From the NCBI RefSeq assembly GCF_025833875.1, contig NZ_JAOYOD010000001.1, positions 3,162,001 to 3,226,000 on the forward strand: 64,000 nucleotides of DNA, given 5' to 3'. The stretch is from Reichenbachiella ulvae (GTDB taxonomy: Bacteria > Bacteroidota > Bacteroidia > Cytophagales > Cyclobacteriaceae). A program made the position numbers and the translations under genes. The notes under the pieces were generated by a model. It made no database searches. It saw only the letters and a program-made list of their open reading frames with translations, and was not told where the DNA came from. This document shows positions 31,781 to 40,939 of the stretch, piece after piece (positions within the stretch are counted from its first letter, which is position 1; every line of letters starts with the position of its first letter).

Positions 31781-34324
31781 ATGGAAGCAAAGTTTTCAAA
31801 TAGAGTCAAAGAGGTCATTTCACTAAGTCGCGAGGAAGCACTCCGTCTAGGGCATGACTACATAGGAACCGAACACCTCATTCTGGGAATGATCCGAGAA
31901 GGAGAAGGGGTTGCTATCAGTCTGCTAAAGAAACTGGGAGTTTCTCTTGATGAGCTGAGAGCCTCAATAGAAAAAGCCACCAAAGGATCTGCCACTAACA
32001 ACGTGAAGAACCTGGCAAATATTCCATTGACTCGACAATCAGAAAAAGTATTAAAAATCACCTATTTGGAGGCCAAAATCTTCAAAAGCCAGTTGATCGG
32101 TACTGAACACCTTTTGCTTTCCATCCTAAGAGACGAAGATAATATCGGGACTCAGATCCTTGACAAATTTGATGTGGCTTACGATGTAGTGAAGGAATTG
32201 CTCGAATATCAGACAGAACATCCAATGTCTTCTTCATCCGACACGGATGAGCCAGAAGATGATTCTTCAAGATTATTTGGAGCGGGTGGTTCTGGCAGTT
32301 CTTCTAGCAAGGATCCGAAAGGAGGCGAAAAATCCAGAACTCCTGTTTTGGACAACTTCGGCCGTGACCTGACTAAATTGGCTGAGAACGACAAGTTAGA
32401 TCCAATAGTAGGTAGAGACAAGGAGATTGAGCGTGTCGCTCAGATTCTGAGTAGAAGAAAGAAAAACAATCCAATCCTGATAGGCGAGCCTGGTGTGGGT
32501 AAAACTGCCATCGCAGAAGGTTTGGCATTGAGAATCGTTCAGAAGAAAGTATCCCGCGTACTGTTTGGCAAAAGAGTGGTTACACTCGACTTGGCCTCAT
32601 TGGTAGCTGGTACAAAATATAGAGGACAGTTCGAAGAAAGAATGAAAGCAGTCATGAATGAGATTGAAAAATCTCCGGAAGTGATTCTATTCATCGACGA
32701 GCTGCACACAATTGTTGGCGCTGGAGGAGCATCAGGCTCGCTCGACGCTTCTAACATGTTCAAGCCTGCGTTAGCCAGAGGAGAAATCCAATGCATCGGG
32801 GCTACCACACTCGACGAATACAGACAGTACATCGAGAAGGATGGGGCTTTGGCTCGTAGATTCCAAATGGTAATGGTAGATGCCACCACCAAGGATGAAA
32901 CGGTTCAAATCCTGAACAACATCAAGGACAAATACGAGGATCACCACAATGTAAACTATACCGAAGAGGCGATACAAGCTTGTGTCAACCTATCGGACAG
33001 ATACATCAGTGATAGATTTTTGCCAGACAAAGCCATCGACGTAATGGATGAAGCAGGGTCTCGCGTTCACATCAACAACATTTATGTTCCAGATGAGATC
33101 GTAAGCCTGGAAGAATCTATCGAAGAGGTTAAGGTTGAAAAGAATCAGGTCGTAAAAAGTCAAAAATATGAAGAGGCGGCTCAGTTGAGAGACAAAGAAA
33201 AGAAACTCATCGAGCAACTCGAACTGGCAAAAGCCAAGTGGGAAGAAGAAACCAAATCACAGAGATACACAGTTAACGAAGACAGTGTGGCTGAGGTGAT
33301 CGCTATGATGACAGGTGTTCCAGCGAAGAGAATTGCCCAAAAGGAAAGCAAGAAATTGCTAACCATGAAGGACGATCTTCAGAAGAAAGTCATTGGTCAG
33401 GACGATGTAATCGCCAAATTGACCAAGGCGATTCAAAGAACACGTGTAGGGCTGAAAGATCCGAAAAAACCGATTGGTTCTTTCGTATTCCTGGGACCAA
33501 CAGGTGTGGGTAAAACAGAATTGGCCAAAGTACTTTCTAAATACCTATTCGACAAGGACGATGCCCTGGTGAGAATAGACATGAGTGAGTACATGGAAAA
33601 ATTCTCGGTATCCAGACTCGTGGGGGCACCTCCGGGATACGTCGGATATGAAGAGGGTGGTCAATTGACTGAAAAAGTAAGAAGGAAGCCTTATAGTGTA
33701 GTTCTATTAGACGAAATAGAGAAAGCACACCCAGATGTATTCAATATCTTGCTACAAGTATTGGATGACGGTATTCTTACCGATGGTTTAGGTAGAAAAG
33801 TTGATTTCAGAAATACTGTAATCATCATGACTTCTAACATTGGTGCCAGAGACTTAAAAGATTTCGGAGCTGGAATTGGTTTCATGAACAAACCCAAAAA
33901 GAACAATTTGGACGACATCATGAAGTCTACGATTCAAAATGCATTGAAGAAAGCTTTCTCTCCTGAGTTCCTCAACAGATTGGATGATGTAGTAGTGTTT
34001 AATTCTCTAGAAAGAGAAGACATCCACAAAATCATCGACATTACTTTGGACTCGCTGTTAGAGAGAGTGATCGAATTGGGTTACAACGTAGAGCTGACCA
34101 AGAAAGCAAAAGATTTCTTAGCAGATAAAGGATATGACCCAGCATTTGGTGCCAGACCGCTCAATAGAGCCATCCAGAAGTATCTGGAGGATCAGGTAGC
34201 AGAATTCATCTTAACTGGAGATGTTCAGGAAGGTGATACACTACTTGCTGATTACGATGGTAAATCTGATGCTTTGAGTATTGCTGTTAAGAAAGGCAAA
34301 TCGAAAAAAGAGAAGAAAGAATAG
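31781..34324 (+). CDS. clpC: AAA+ unfoldase ClpC
   Basis: 847 aa. The N-terminal double Clp-N domain covers about 1-145, then an acidic and Ser-rich linker (about 146-185). The first AAA domain has Walker A GEPGVGKTA and Walker B VILFIDE. A short middle domain contains a UVR-like stretch (KSQKYEEAAQLRDKEKK), as in ClpC rather than ClpB. The second AAA domain has GPTGVGKTE and VVLLDEIEKAHPD, and a C-terminal D2 small domain follows. It unfolds proteins for ClpP and controls protein quality and stress regulators. It is monocistronic with a strong terminator. Confidence 0.96.
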   Translation: MEAKFSNRVKEVISLSREEALRLGHDYIGTEHLILGMIREGEGVAISLLKKLGVSLDELRASIEKATKGSATNNVKNLANIPLTRQSEKVLKITYLEAKIFKSQLIGTEHLLLSILRDEDNIGTQILDKFDVAYDVVKELLEYQTEHPMSSSSDTDEPEDDSSRLFGAGGSGSSSSKDPKGGEKSRTPVLDNFGRDLTKLAENDKLDPIVGRDKEIERVAQILSRRKKNNPILIGEPGVGKTAIAEGLALRIVQKKVSRVLFGKRVVTLDLASLVAGTKYRGQFEERMKAVMNEIEKSPEVILFIDELHTIVGAGGASGSLDASNMFKPALARGEIQCIGATTLDEYRQYIEKDGALARRFQMVMVDATTKDETVQILNNIKDKYEDHHNVNYTEEAIQACVNLSDRYISDRFLPDKAIDVMDEAGSRVHINNIYVPDEIVSLEESIEEVKVEKNQVVKSQKYEEAAQLRDKEKKLIEQLELAKAKWEEETKSQRYTVNEDSVAEVIAMMTGVPAKRIAQKESKKLLTMKDDLQKKVIGQDDVIAKLTKAIQRTRVGLKDPKKPIGSFVFLGPTGVGKTELAKVLSKYLFDKDDALVRIDMSEYMEKFSVSRLVGAPPGYVGYEEGGQLTEKVRRKPYSVVLLDEIEKAHPDVFNILLQVLDDGILTDGLGRKVDFRNTVIIMTSNIGARDLKDFGAGIGFMNKPKKNNLDDIMKSTIQNALKKAFSPEFLNRLDDVVVFNSLEREDIHKIIDITLDSLLERVIELGYNVELTKKAKDFLADKGYDPAFGARPLNRAIQKYLEDQVAEFILTGDVQEGDTLLADYDGKSDALSIAVKKGKSKKEKKE

Positions 34325-34354
34325 ATGTAATATCTATCTCGATCATAAAAAAAC

Positions 34355-34390
34355 AATCCCGATTCAAACATACATGAATCGGGATTTTTG
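34355..34390 (+). terminator. Terminator of clpC
   Basis: A perfect 12-bp stem AATCCCGATTCA (34355-34366) with TGAATCGGGATT (34375-34386) followed by TTTTTG. It lies 30 bp after the clpC stop. Confidence 0.9.
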
Positions 34391-34510
34391 TTTTTGACCT
34401 ATGGGGTTAAGGTTTGTCTTTATGAGGATTCTACGTTCATATTTCTAACCTTTCATACATAAGATGCTTTCAAGTCCAAAATAGTTGCAAGCACTCTAAA
34501 ATATTTTTCA

Positions 34511-35041
34511 TCAAGTCGAAATAGGAACAGTCACTTTCACATCATCCCAGATCAAGACCAGATCAGTTCCATATTCGGTTTCTGGAAATTGAATCACAAA
34601 TTGTTCCTGACAACAGGGATAAGACTGACTAGGAACCTCCACTCTCAAAACATCCATCGAATAGTCGGGTTCCCAATACCCCCAGGTTTCCAATTCAGAA
34701 TTGAGTGCGACTGTCCAGGTCATTTTCCCCGGAATGGTATACAGCCTATAGCTACCTGCCTTGACTTTCAGTCCTCCGAATTTTACGTCATCCGAAAAAC
34801 TAATAATGGTCGGTTCATTAGCGCCAGTACGCCAATAAGTATCATAAGGCAACAAATCTCCAAACACATTTCTGCCCTTTTTATATGGACGACAATAGTC
34901 CACTTCTATTTCCACAGATTCATTTTGAAAGGCAACCTTATCGGCGGGACTATATTTTTTGGTCGTTAAAATCTCGTAGACCACATAGGAACCAAACAGA
35001 ATGACTATCCCTCCTACAACCCATAATATCTTTTTAAGCAT
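34511..35041 (-). CDS. DUF2911 family protein
   Basis: A 176-aa protein with an N-terminal membrane anchor or signal (ILWVVGGIVILFGSYVVYEI) and a DUF2911 beta-rich domain (VEIEVDYCRPYKKGRNVFGD, YWRTGANEPTIISFSDDVK, KAGSYRLYTIPGKMTWTVAL). The function is unknown. In Bacteroidota such domains are periplasmic and sometimes fused to other modules. It stands alone between clpC and the DUF4290-murA operon. The kept segments GANEPT and GSYRL are the family hallmark. Confidence 0.88.
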   Translation of the reverse strand: MLKKILWVVGGIVILFGSYVVYEILTTKKYSPADKVAFQNESVEIEVDYCRPYKKGRNVFGDLLPYDTYWRTGANEPTIISFSDDVKFGGLKVKAGSYRLYTIPGKMTWTVALNSELETWGYWEPDYSMDVLRVEVPSQSYPCCQEQFVIQFPETEYGTDLVLIWDDVKVTVPIST

Positions 35042-35229
35042 GCTTTTAGTATTTAGTTAACTGTGAGTAGAAACTACATCGGTATCTAAAAGGTTACAAG
35101 CGGGGCTAATACAGACAAAATCTAAACTAGAAGTTGTCAGAAAATCTCTCAAAATCACATATTAATCAAGAAGACCTATAATATTTGGGGTAAAAGGTTA
35201 ATTTTGATCTTTGATATATCATAAAGCAC

Positions 35230-35877
35230 ATGCACGATTATAATACAGTCCAGGAACATTTGATCCTAAAAGAATACGGGCGCAACGTTCAAAAATTAGT
35301 TGATCACTTATTGACTATTGAAGACAAGGAGGAAAGAAACAAGAAAGCTCAGACAATGGTTGAGCTGATGAAGCAAATCAATCCTACCGCCAAAGAAACG
35401 ACTGAAACCAATCAAAAAATCTGGGATGACATGCACATCATCTCTGGCTTCAAACTGGATATAGAAGGTCCTTTCCCTACTCCAGACAAAGCTATTTTAG
35501 ACAAGAAGCCAGATCGTGTCCCTTATTCAGCTAACGACATTACTTTCAGACACTTCGGTAAGAACATCGAACTATTGATTGATAAAGCCATCACGCTGGA
35601 AGATGCTGAAGAAAAAGAGGCTGCAATTATTCACATCGGCAAATTGATGAAGACTTTCTTCTACTCTTACAATCAAGACACTATGGAAGATGATGTGGTT
35701 TACACCAACATCAGGAAACTCTCCAAAAATCAGCTTGATATTGATATGGAAAAAGTGAAAGCTGGAAACCTCTTCGAGCCTCAAAAACGTGAAAAACGTA
35801 GCAACAGAAGAGCCCATAACAACAATAACAGAAGGAATAATAACAACAACAATAACAACAGAAGAAGAAGAAATTAA
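35230..35877 (+). CDS. DUF4290 family protein with Asn/Arg-rich tail
   Basis: 215 aa. Residues 1-175 are the all-helical DUF4290 domain (YNTVQEHLILKEYGRNVQKL, then KAQTMVELMKQINP). The last 40 residues are a low-complexity basic tail made almost only of Asn and Arg (RRNNNNNNNNRRRRN). The domain is specific to Bacteroidota, of unknown function, and is regularly encoded just before murA. The gene overlaps murA by one base (TAATG), so the two are translationally coupled, which suggests a role near cell-wall synthesis. The tail suggests nucleic-acid or membrane binding. Confidence 0.9.
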   Translation: MHDYNTVQEHLILKEYGRNVQKLVDHLLTIEDKEERNKKAQTMVELMKQINPTAKETTETNQKIWDDMHIISGFKLDIEGPFPTPDKAILDKKPDRVPYSANDITFRHFGKNIELLIDKAITLEDAEEKEAAIIHIGKLMKTFFYSYNQDTMEDDVVYTNIRKLSKNQLDIDMEKVKAGNLFEPQKREKRSNRRAHNNNNRRNNNNNNNNRRRRN

Positions 35878-37181
35878 TGGCTTCATTCCATGTGACTGGC
35901 GGCACCCAGTTGAAGGGCGATCTCATTCCCCAAGGTGCCAAAAATGAAGCACTTCAAATTTTGTCTGCGGTGCTTCTCACAGACGAAGAAATGGTCATCA
36001 ACAAAGTCCCTAACATCAGGGACGTAAACAAGTTGATCGACCTACTCAACGAAATCGGAGTACGTGTCACCAAAAACAGCCCTGAGTCCTATACCTTCAA
36101 GGCTGATAATATCAATATTGACTTTTTAGAATCTGAAGAGTATAGCAAGATGGCTTCCTCGCTGAGAGGGTCTATCATGTTGCTGGGTCCGTTACTGGCT
36201 AGATTCAAGAAAGGCATGATTCCACAGCCTGGAGGTGACAAAATCGGAAGAAGGAGGTTAGACACTCACTTCACCGGTTTCCAAAAACTCGGAGCGAAAT
36301 TCAAATACGATAAGGCTTCTGGCTATTATAAAATTGACGCCTCTCACCTGACTGGCACCTATATGCTACTGGACGAAGCGTCAGTAACAGGTACAGCCAA
36401 CATCGTGATGGCGGCTGTATTAGCCAAAGGAAAGACCACCATATACAATGCGGCCTGCGAACCCTACTTACAGCAATTGTGTAGTATGCTCAATCGCATG
36501 GGAGCTAAAATATCTGGCGTAGGTTCGAACCTTCTGGTAATCGAAGGAGTCGAGTCTCTACATGGTACGGAACACACTATGCTACCCGATATGATCGAGA
36601 TAGGTAGTTTCATTGGCATGGCAGCCATGACTCGATCTGAGATCACGATTAAAAATGCAGGCATTCCTCATCTGGGAATTATCCCTGACATCTTCAAAAG
36701 ACTAGGGATCAAAATGGAATTCAAGGGAGATGATATTTTCATCCCTGAGCAAGACCATTACGAGATTGAAACCTTCATCGACGGTTCCATCATGACTATC
36801 GCAGATGCGATTTGGCCAGGCTTCACTCCTGACCTATTGAGTATTGCTTTGGTGACGGCCACTCAGGCTAAAGGAACTGTACTGATCCATCAAAAGATGT
36901 TTGAAAGTCGCTTGTTCTTCGTAGACAAGTTGATCGAAATGGGCGCTCAGGTTATCCTTTGTGATCCACATAGAGCTACCGTCATCGGTATGGATAGGAA
37001 GGTGCCATTGAGAGGCATCACCATGACCTCTCCTGACATCAGAGCGGGCGTATCACTCCTCATAGCAGCTATGTCAGCAGAGGGAGATAGCATCATCCAC
37101 AACGTGGAGCAAATCGACAGAGGATATCAAAATATCGATGGTCGACTCAATGCTTTGGGAGCCAAAATCGAACGTATCTAA
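35877..37181 (+). CDS. murA: UDP-N-acetylglucosamine 1-carboxyvinyltransferase, Asp-type active site
   Basis: 434 aa of the EPSP-synthase fold. It transfers enolpyruvate from PEP to UDP-GlcNAc, the first committed step of peptidoglycan synthesis. Substrate motifs include GAKNEALQIL (Lys22-Asn23), SLRGSIMLLGP and DIRAGVSLLIA. The catalytic loop PQPGGDKIGRR carries Asp121 where E. coli MurA has Cys115, the residue alkylated by fosfomycin. The natural Asp form occurs in Mycobacterium and Chlamydia and is insensitive to that drug. It is coupled to DUF4290 upstream; the next gene starts 9 bp after the stop. Confidence 0.96.
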   Translation: MASFHVTGGTQLKGDLIPQGAKNEALQILSAVLLTDEEMVINKVPNIRDVNKLIDLLNEIGVRVTKNSPESYTFKADNINIDFLESEEYSKMASSLRGSIMLLGPLLARFKKGMIPQPGGDKIGRRRLDTHFTGFQKLGAKFKYDKASGYYKIDASHLTGTYMLLDEASVTGTANIVMAAVLAKGKTTIYNAACEPYLQQLCSMLNRMGAKISGVGSNLLVIEGVESLHGTEHTMLPDMIEIGSFIGMAAMTRSEITIKNAGIPHLGIIPDIFKRLGIKMEFKGDDIFIPEQDHYEIETFIDGSIMTIADAIWPGFTPDLLSIALVTATQAKGTVLIHQKMFESRLFFVDKLIEMGAQVILCDPHRATVIGMDRKVPLRGITMTSPDIRAGVSLLIAAMSAEGDSIIHNVEQIDRGYQNIDGRLNALGAKIERI

Positions 37182-37190
37182 TTCAAATCC

Positions 37191-38087
37191 ATGAGAACAG
37201 TACTTCTCACGTACTGCCTTTTGATTTCAAAGTTGCTAATGGCTCAATCGAGCTATGAGCAACTTGAAATGATCTCTATACATCAATTAGAGAAAGAGGA
37301 TACACTGAGATTTGATCTTAGCGGAATCGTAGAAGTAGATAATCGGTACTTTGTTATTTCTGACAAAGTATGGAACCGATACATTTATGAAATCTCATTG
37401 GATCAAAACAAGTTCAACCTTGTTCAATCCTACTTTTTCAACGCAAAATTCCGACTGGATCTAGAAGCCATAGACTACTGCGATGGCTATTTCTATCTGG
37501 CCAATGAAAAAAATGGCGGAATCTACCGATTGAATAAAAGCGACCTTTTTGATGGGAAGGGCAAACTAGAACTGATAGATATTCCTTTCGAAGACAAGCA
37601 ACTAAAGCAAACCGAATGGGGCAATGCCGGATGGGAAGGATTGGCAATCAACTGCGAAAATCAAATCTTATACCTGGTCAAGGAAAGACAGCCGAGATTC
37701 ATATTACCCTACGACAATAAGTCCAACCAATTACTCCCTGAATTTGACATCCCGAATACAGAAAGCAACGATTTTTCAGATGCCAAATTTGAAAATGGCT
37801 TTTTATACCTTCTCGAGAGAAACGGCAATTATATATCCAAGATTGACCCAGCGTCTGGTGAGGTGATAGACAAAAAGTATTATGGTCATATCTGCAGTCA
37901 TCCTGAAGGGAAGCTCTTTGAACCAGAAAAATACGGCATGGCAGAAGCCCTGTTACTTAAAGAAAACGAAATATGGATTGGGCTTGACAACAATGGCATT
38001 CAGACAAGCACTCATGCCACTAACACCTACCAAATCAAGGGAAACAATCCTGTAATCATCAAATTCAAGCGCCCTAAAGGATTTTAA
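37191..38087 (+). CDS. Secreted beta-propeller protein (phytase-like/SdiA-regulated type)
   Basis: 298 aa with a signal peptide (cleavage near LLMAQSS) followed by repeated propeller-like strands: FDLSGIVEVDNRYFVISDK, LEAIDYCDGYFYLANE, GWEGLAINCENQILYLVKER, FENGFLYLLERNGNYISKI, KYGMAEALLLKENEIWIGLDN. The pattern 'LEAI ... GWEGLAI ... AEAL' is that of the phytase-like (PF13449) and SdiA-regulated propellers. The substrate, if any, is unknown. It sits 9 bp after murA and 16 bp before a methyltransferase gene, so it is probably co-transcribed. Confidence 0.7.
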   Translation: MRTVLLTYCLLISKLLMAQSSYEQLEMISIHQLEKEDTLRFDLSGIVEVDNRYFVISDKVWNRYIYEISLDQNKFNLVQSYFFNAKFRLDLEAIDYCDGYFYLANEKNGGIYRLNKSDLFDGKGKLELIDIPFEDKQLKQTEWGNAGWEGLAINCENQILYLVKERQPRFILPYDNKSNQLLPEFDIPNTESNDFSDAKFENGFLYLLERNGNYISKIDPASGEVIDKKYYGHICSHPEGKLFEPEKYGMAEALLLKENEIWIGLDNNGIQTSTHATNTYQIKGNNPVIIKFKRPKGF

Positions 38088-38103
38088 TCCCTAGTTTTGC
38101 AAC

Positions 38104-39255
38104 ATGAGCAAACCGGCATTTCTGCAGCACATCAAGGAGAGCCTACAGGGCGGCACCTTTGTTAAGTTGACTTTGAGCAAACCTTTTCAAAAATCAAGTA
38201 GTCTTCAAAACTTGTATGTCCGACCGATTGAAATCAAAAATGAAACGGTACTCAACTTTCTCTTTCGCCATCTAACTCAGGACGAAACGAAAAACTTCGA
38301 TTTTGAAGAGGGGCTGAAAGAAGTCGCCAAATATCTGGAGACGCATTTTAAAAATGCCGTGCTATGCACCACCACAATCGACTATACGCTACTGACCAGT
38401 AAAAAAGGCAAAACCACGCTACAAAAAAAGGCCGTAACCAGAGAAATAGAAGACGTGAGTCACGACAAACAGAAAAAGAAGCGATCTACAGCAGAGTCCA
38501 CTTACCTACAGAAATTAGGAATCTCTGATAGCCAGGGAAACATCATCCCCAAAATGGCTGACAAGTATCGACAGATCAACAAGTTTCTTGAGATCATGGA
38601 GTCTCTACTTGACTCGGCTTCCCTCCCACCCAAACCAAAAATCGTGGACATGGGGTCTGGCAAAGGCTATTTAACATTTGCGCTCTATGATTACCTCACT
38701 CAGAAAGGTCTGGATGTACAGGTGACGGGAATAGAATTAAGGAAAGATCTGGTGGACTTCTGTAATCAGGCAGCCACGGAATTAGGATTCGACGGGCTCA
38801 ACTTTTTGGATCAACCCATAGAAGAATACAACGATAACGATATAGACATACTGATCGCGCTGCACGCCTGCGATACTGCCACAGATGACGCGCTAGCCAA
38901 AGGAATCGCTTCCAAAGCAGCCCTGATCGTATCGGCACCCTGCTGTCACAAACAGATCAGAAAGCAGCTCAAAGGAAAACCTGCCGAAAACCCAATATTG
39001 AAATACGGTATATTCAAAGAGAGGCAGTACGAAATGGTAACAGACACCATTCGCGCCTTGCTCCTCGAGAGAGAAGGATACGAATCCAAAATCTTCGAAT
39101 TTGTATCCAATGAGCACACACGCAAAAACGTGATGCTAGTAGGTATCAATCACCACAATACCAGAAACAGCGAACAGAGCACTACCAAAATCCAAGAAAT
39201 CAAGAAGGAGTTTGGGATTGAATATCAGCAGTTGGAAAGGTTGTTGGGAGATTAA
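38104..39255 (+). CDS. SAM-dependent methyltransferase (PF13679-type)
   Basis: 383 aa. The N-terminal 150 residues form an RNA- or protein-binding region (KLTLSKPFQKSSSLQNLYVR, rich in Lys). The Rossmann methyltransferase domain follows, with motif I VDMGSGKGYLTFALYDYL, the acidic motif II GIELRKDL, DILIALHACDTATDDAL and a zinc-like SAPCCHKQIR. This architecture is seen in a family related to eukaryotic METTL25-type methyltransferases; the substrate in bacteria is not established. The gene ends just before the 21-bp array at 39275. Confidence 0.85.
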   Translation: MSKPAFLQHIKESLQGGTFVKLTLSKPFQKSSSLQNLYVRPIEIKNETVLNFLFRHLTQDETKNFDFEEGLKEVAKYLETHFKNAVLCTTTIDYTLLTSKKGKTTLQKKAVTREIEDVSHDKQKKKRSTAESTYLQKLGISDSQGNIIPKMADKYRQINKFLEIMESLLDSASLPPKPKIVDMGSGKGYLTFALYDYLTQKGLDVQVTGIELRKDLVDFCNQAATELGFDGLNFLDQPIEEYNDNDIDILIALHACDTATDDALAKGIASKAALIVSAPCCHKQIRKQLKGKPAENPILKYGIFKERQYEMVTDTIRALLLEREGYESKIFEFVSNEHTRKNVMLVGINHHNTRNSEQSTTKIQEIKKEFGIEYQQLERLLGD

Positions 39256-39274
39256 TACAGCCTTCTAATTGGTC

Positions 39275-39589
39275 TTTCCATGAACCTAACCCACTTCAGA
39301 AGTGAATGGGGTACTTATGCAAGTGGGGTCCCCCACTAAAAAGATGAACCAGCTCATGTTTTAGGTGAGTGCTCGCAGCAAAAACATGCGCCTCCGGACC
39401 AAAAAGGTACCCCTGGGGACTTCAAACACTCAACGCCGCAGCAAAAAGATGCGCGCTCGGGTCTTTTTGCTCCGATCGAGAGGTTCTGAGATGCGAGCTC
39501 GCATGTTTGTAGTGGGAGGGGGTACTTCAAAGACGACTGACCCCACCTCTGAAGTGGGGGTACCCACCTCAGAGGTGGGGTCATTTATC
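39275..39589. repeat. 21-bp periodic array C, mixed cores (AAAAAGATGCGC and AGTGGGGGTACC)
   Basis: About fifteen consecutive 21-bp units fill the gap between two convergent genes. In fixed register, units begin at 39296, 39317, 39338, 39359, 39380, 39401, 39422, 39443, 39464, 39485, 39506, 39527, 39548 and 39569. Three unit types alternate: AAAAAGATGCGC (39338, 39380, 39401, 39443), its complement-like TTTTTGC/TTTTAGG (39359, 39464), and TCAGAAGTGGGGGTACC (39296, 39548, 39569). The last two units also form an inverted repeat GACCCCACCTCTGA/TCAGAGGTGGGGTC. No frame is open. Confidence 0.88.
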
Positions 39590-39591
39590 AT

Positions 39592-40161
39592 TTACACACT
39601 CACCGATTCTTCCTCCAGCGCTTTCAGCACATTTTTGGCCTGAATAATATGTCGCTGATTGTGCGCGATCACGAAACGAAAGGCATCTCCCAATCTAAAA
39701 GTAACCAAACGACCTATCGCTGATGAGATCTTAATGGCCTTTAGATCTAAGCTAGCTGCCATGTCCAGATACTTAATCAACTCCAGTTGATCCTTCTTAA
39801 ACTTCGTTAATGTATCGGCATGAACTTTCACCTCTGGATCGAACTTGCTCATGGTGCGCATTGGAGATGGGATCGATCCATCAGGTCTTGGCTTCATCAC
39901 TTTCACGAAATAGTTTCCCATCCAGCTACTATCATACTCCTCCTTATCTGAGGCTTTGGCCTTGGGCAATTTCTTTTCGAACAGGGTTAAATAATGCCCG
40001 TCTGCAATATTGAGATGTTCTATGCACTCGATCACACTCCATTTGTTTGGATTGGGACGCCTGGACAATAGCTCCTCGCCGAGGGTTTCCAGAGACTTCA
40101 CTTCTTCTAATACTTCTAGAGTGTCTTTTTTGAGGGATTCGATGAGTTCAGACCTTTTCAT
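39592..40161 (-). CDS. DinB-superfamily protein
   Basis: About 189 aa of four-helix-bundle DinB type. ECIEHLNIADGHYLTLFEK near residue 46 carries the first His, and HNQRHIIQAKNVL near the C-terminus the other two, a likely metal-binding triad. Members are metal-dependent enzymes, several being bacillithiol or mycothiol S-transferases; others are uncharacterised. I place the start at the ATG at 40161 (MKRSELIESL). An in-frame ATG 24 bp upstream is less likely. It ends next to the 21-bp array C and lies 62 bp downstream of a Crp-type regulator gene on the same strand. Confidence 0.88.
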   Translation of the reverse strand: MKRSELIESLKKDTLEVLEEVKSLETLGEELLSRRPNPNKWSVIECIEHLNIADGHYLTLFEKKLPKAKASDKEEYDSSWMGNYFVKVMKPRPDGSIPSPMRTMSKFDPEVKVHADTLTKFKKDQLELIKYLDMAASLDLKAIKISSAIGRLVTFRLGDAFRFVIAHNQRHIIQAKNVLKALEEESVSV

Positions 40162-40222
40162 AGTTTGTGTTTTTGTATGATACAAAGCTAAATGAGTTTG
40201 ATTTTTAAAAACTTGATCTAAA

Positions 40223-40822
40223 TCAAGTTCGTTCTACAACAGAATTTTTCATGGTACTTTTCCTCATCCGACTGAAAGTCTCAGGGGTCATACCCAGATA
40301 AGAAGCCAAATACTTCTGAGGAACTTTTTGAAAAATGTGAGGGCTATCCTGCATCAGTCGATCAAAACGCTCTTCTGCCGAAAAATCTCGCACCTCCACT
40401 TGTCTCCTACCCATTCCTATCAGTATCCTGGCATTGAACATTCGCCCCCAGCGTTCCACAGATTTGTAGGCATCGTACATTTCCATGAGATCCTGGTAGC
40501 TGATCCTCAGGGCCTCCACATTAGACAATGCCTGAATGTTCCAATCCGACGGCTTTTGATCCAAAAAAGAATCATAAGCTCCCGAAAAATCCCCTTCGTA
40601 AGTAAAACCGACAATAGATTCGTTCCCATTTCTTCTGAAAAAAGCCCTTAGCACTCCTTCATGTACGAACCAAAAATACTTTTCAACCTTTCCCTCCTCG
40701 ATCATAAAATCACCTTTCTTGAACCGATGAGGATGCCATCGCGAGGAGAAATCCAACCACTCTGACTCACTCAATGGAGAAAGAGAATCGATGCGTTCGT
40801 GTAGGTGTTCGTATGCTGTCAT
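40223..40822 (-). CDS. Crp/Fnr-family transcriptional regulator
   Basis: 199 aa with a cyclic-nucleotide-binding-like N-terminal beta-roll (FKKGDFMIEEGKVEKYFWFV, HEGVLRAFFRRNGNESIVGF) and a C-terminal HTH (KVPQKYLASYLGMTPETFSR). It lacks the Arg-Ser pair of cAMP binders and any iron-sulfur cysteines, so the ligand is unknown. This short Crp type is abundant in Bacteroidota and often acts as a local regulator. It lies upstream of the DinB gene and divergent from the AGCS symporter at 40940, either of which could be its target. Confidence 0.9.
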   Translation of the reverse strand: MTAYEHLHERIDSLSPLSESEWLDFSSRWHPHRFKKGDFMIEEGKVEKYFWFVHEGVLRAFFRRNGNESIVGFTYEGDFSGAYDSFLDQKPSDWNIQALSNVEALRISYQDLMEMYDAYKSVERWGRMFNARILIGMGRRQVEVRDFSAEERFDRLMQDSPHIFQKVPQKYLASYLGMTPETFSRMRKSTMKNSVVERT

Positions 40823-40939
40823 GAAAAAAAGCTGCTTTTTGGCCAGATATCTAAGATAAATAGAATCTCCTGCTTCCTGAAGTGATCGCTTTGTATAGAT
40901 TTGTTGTTGGACGATTTTTTAAACAACATATAAATCTTT

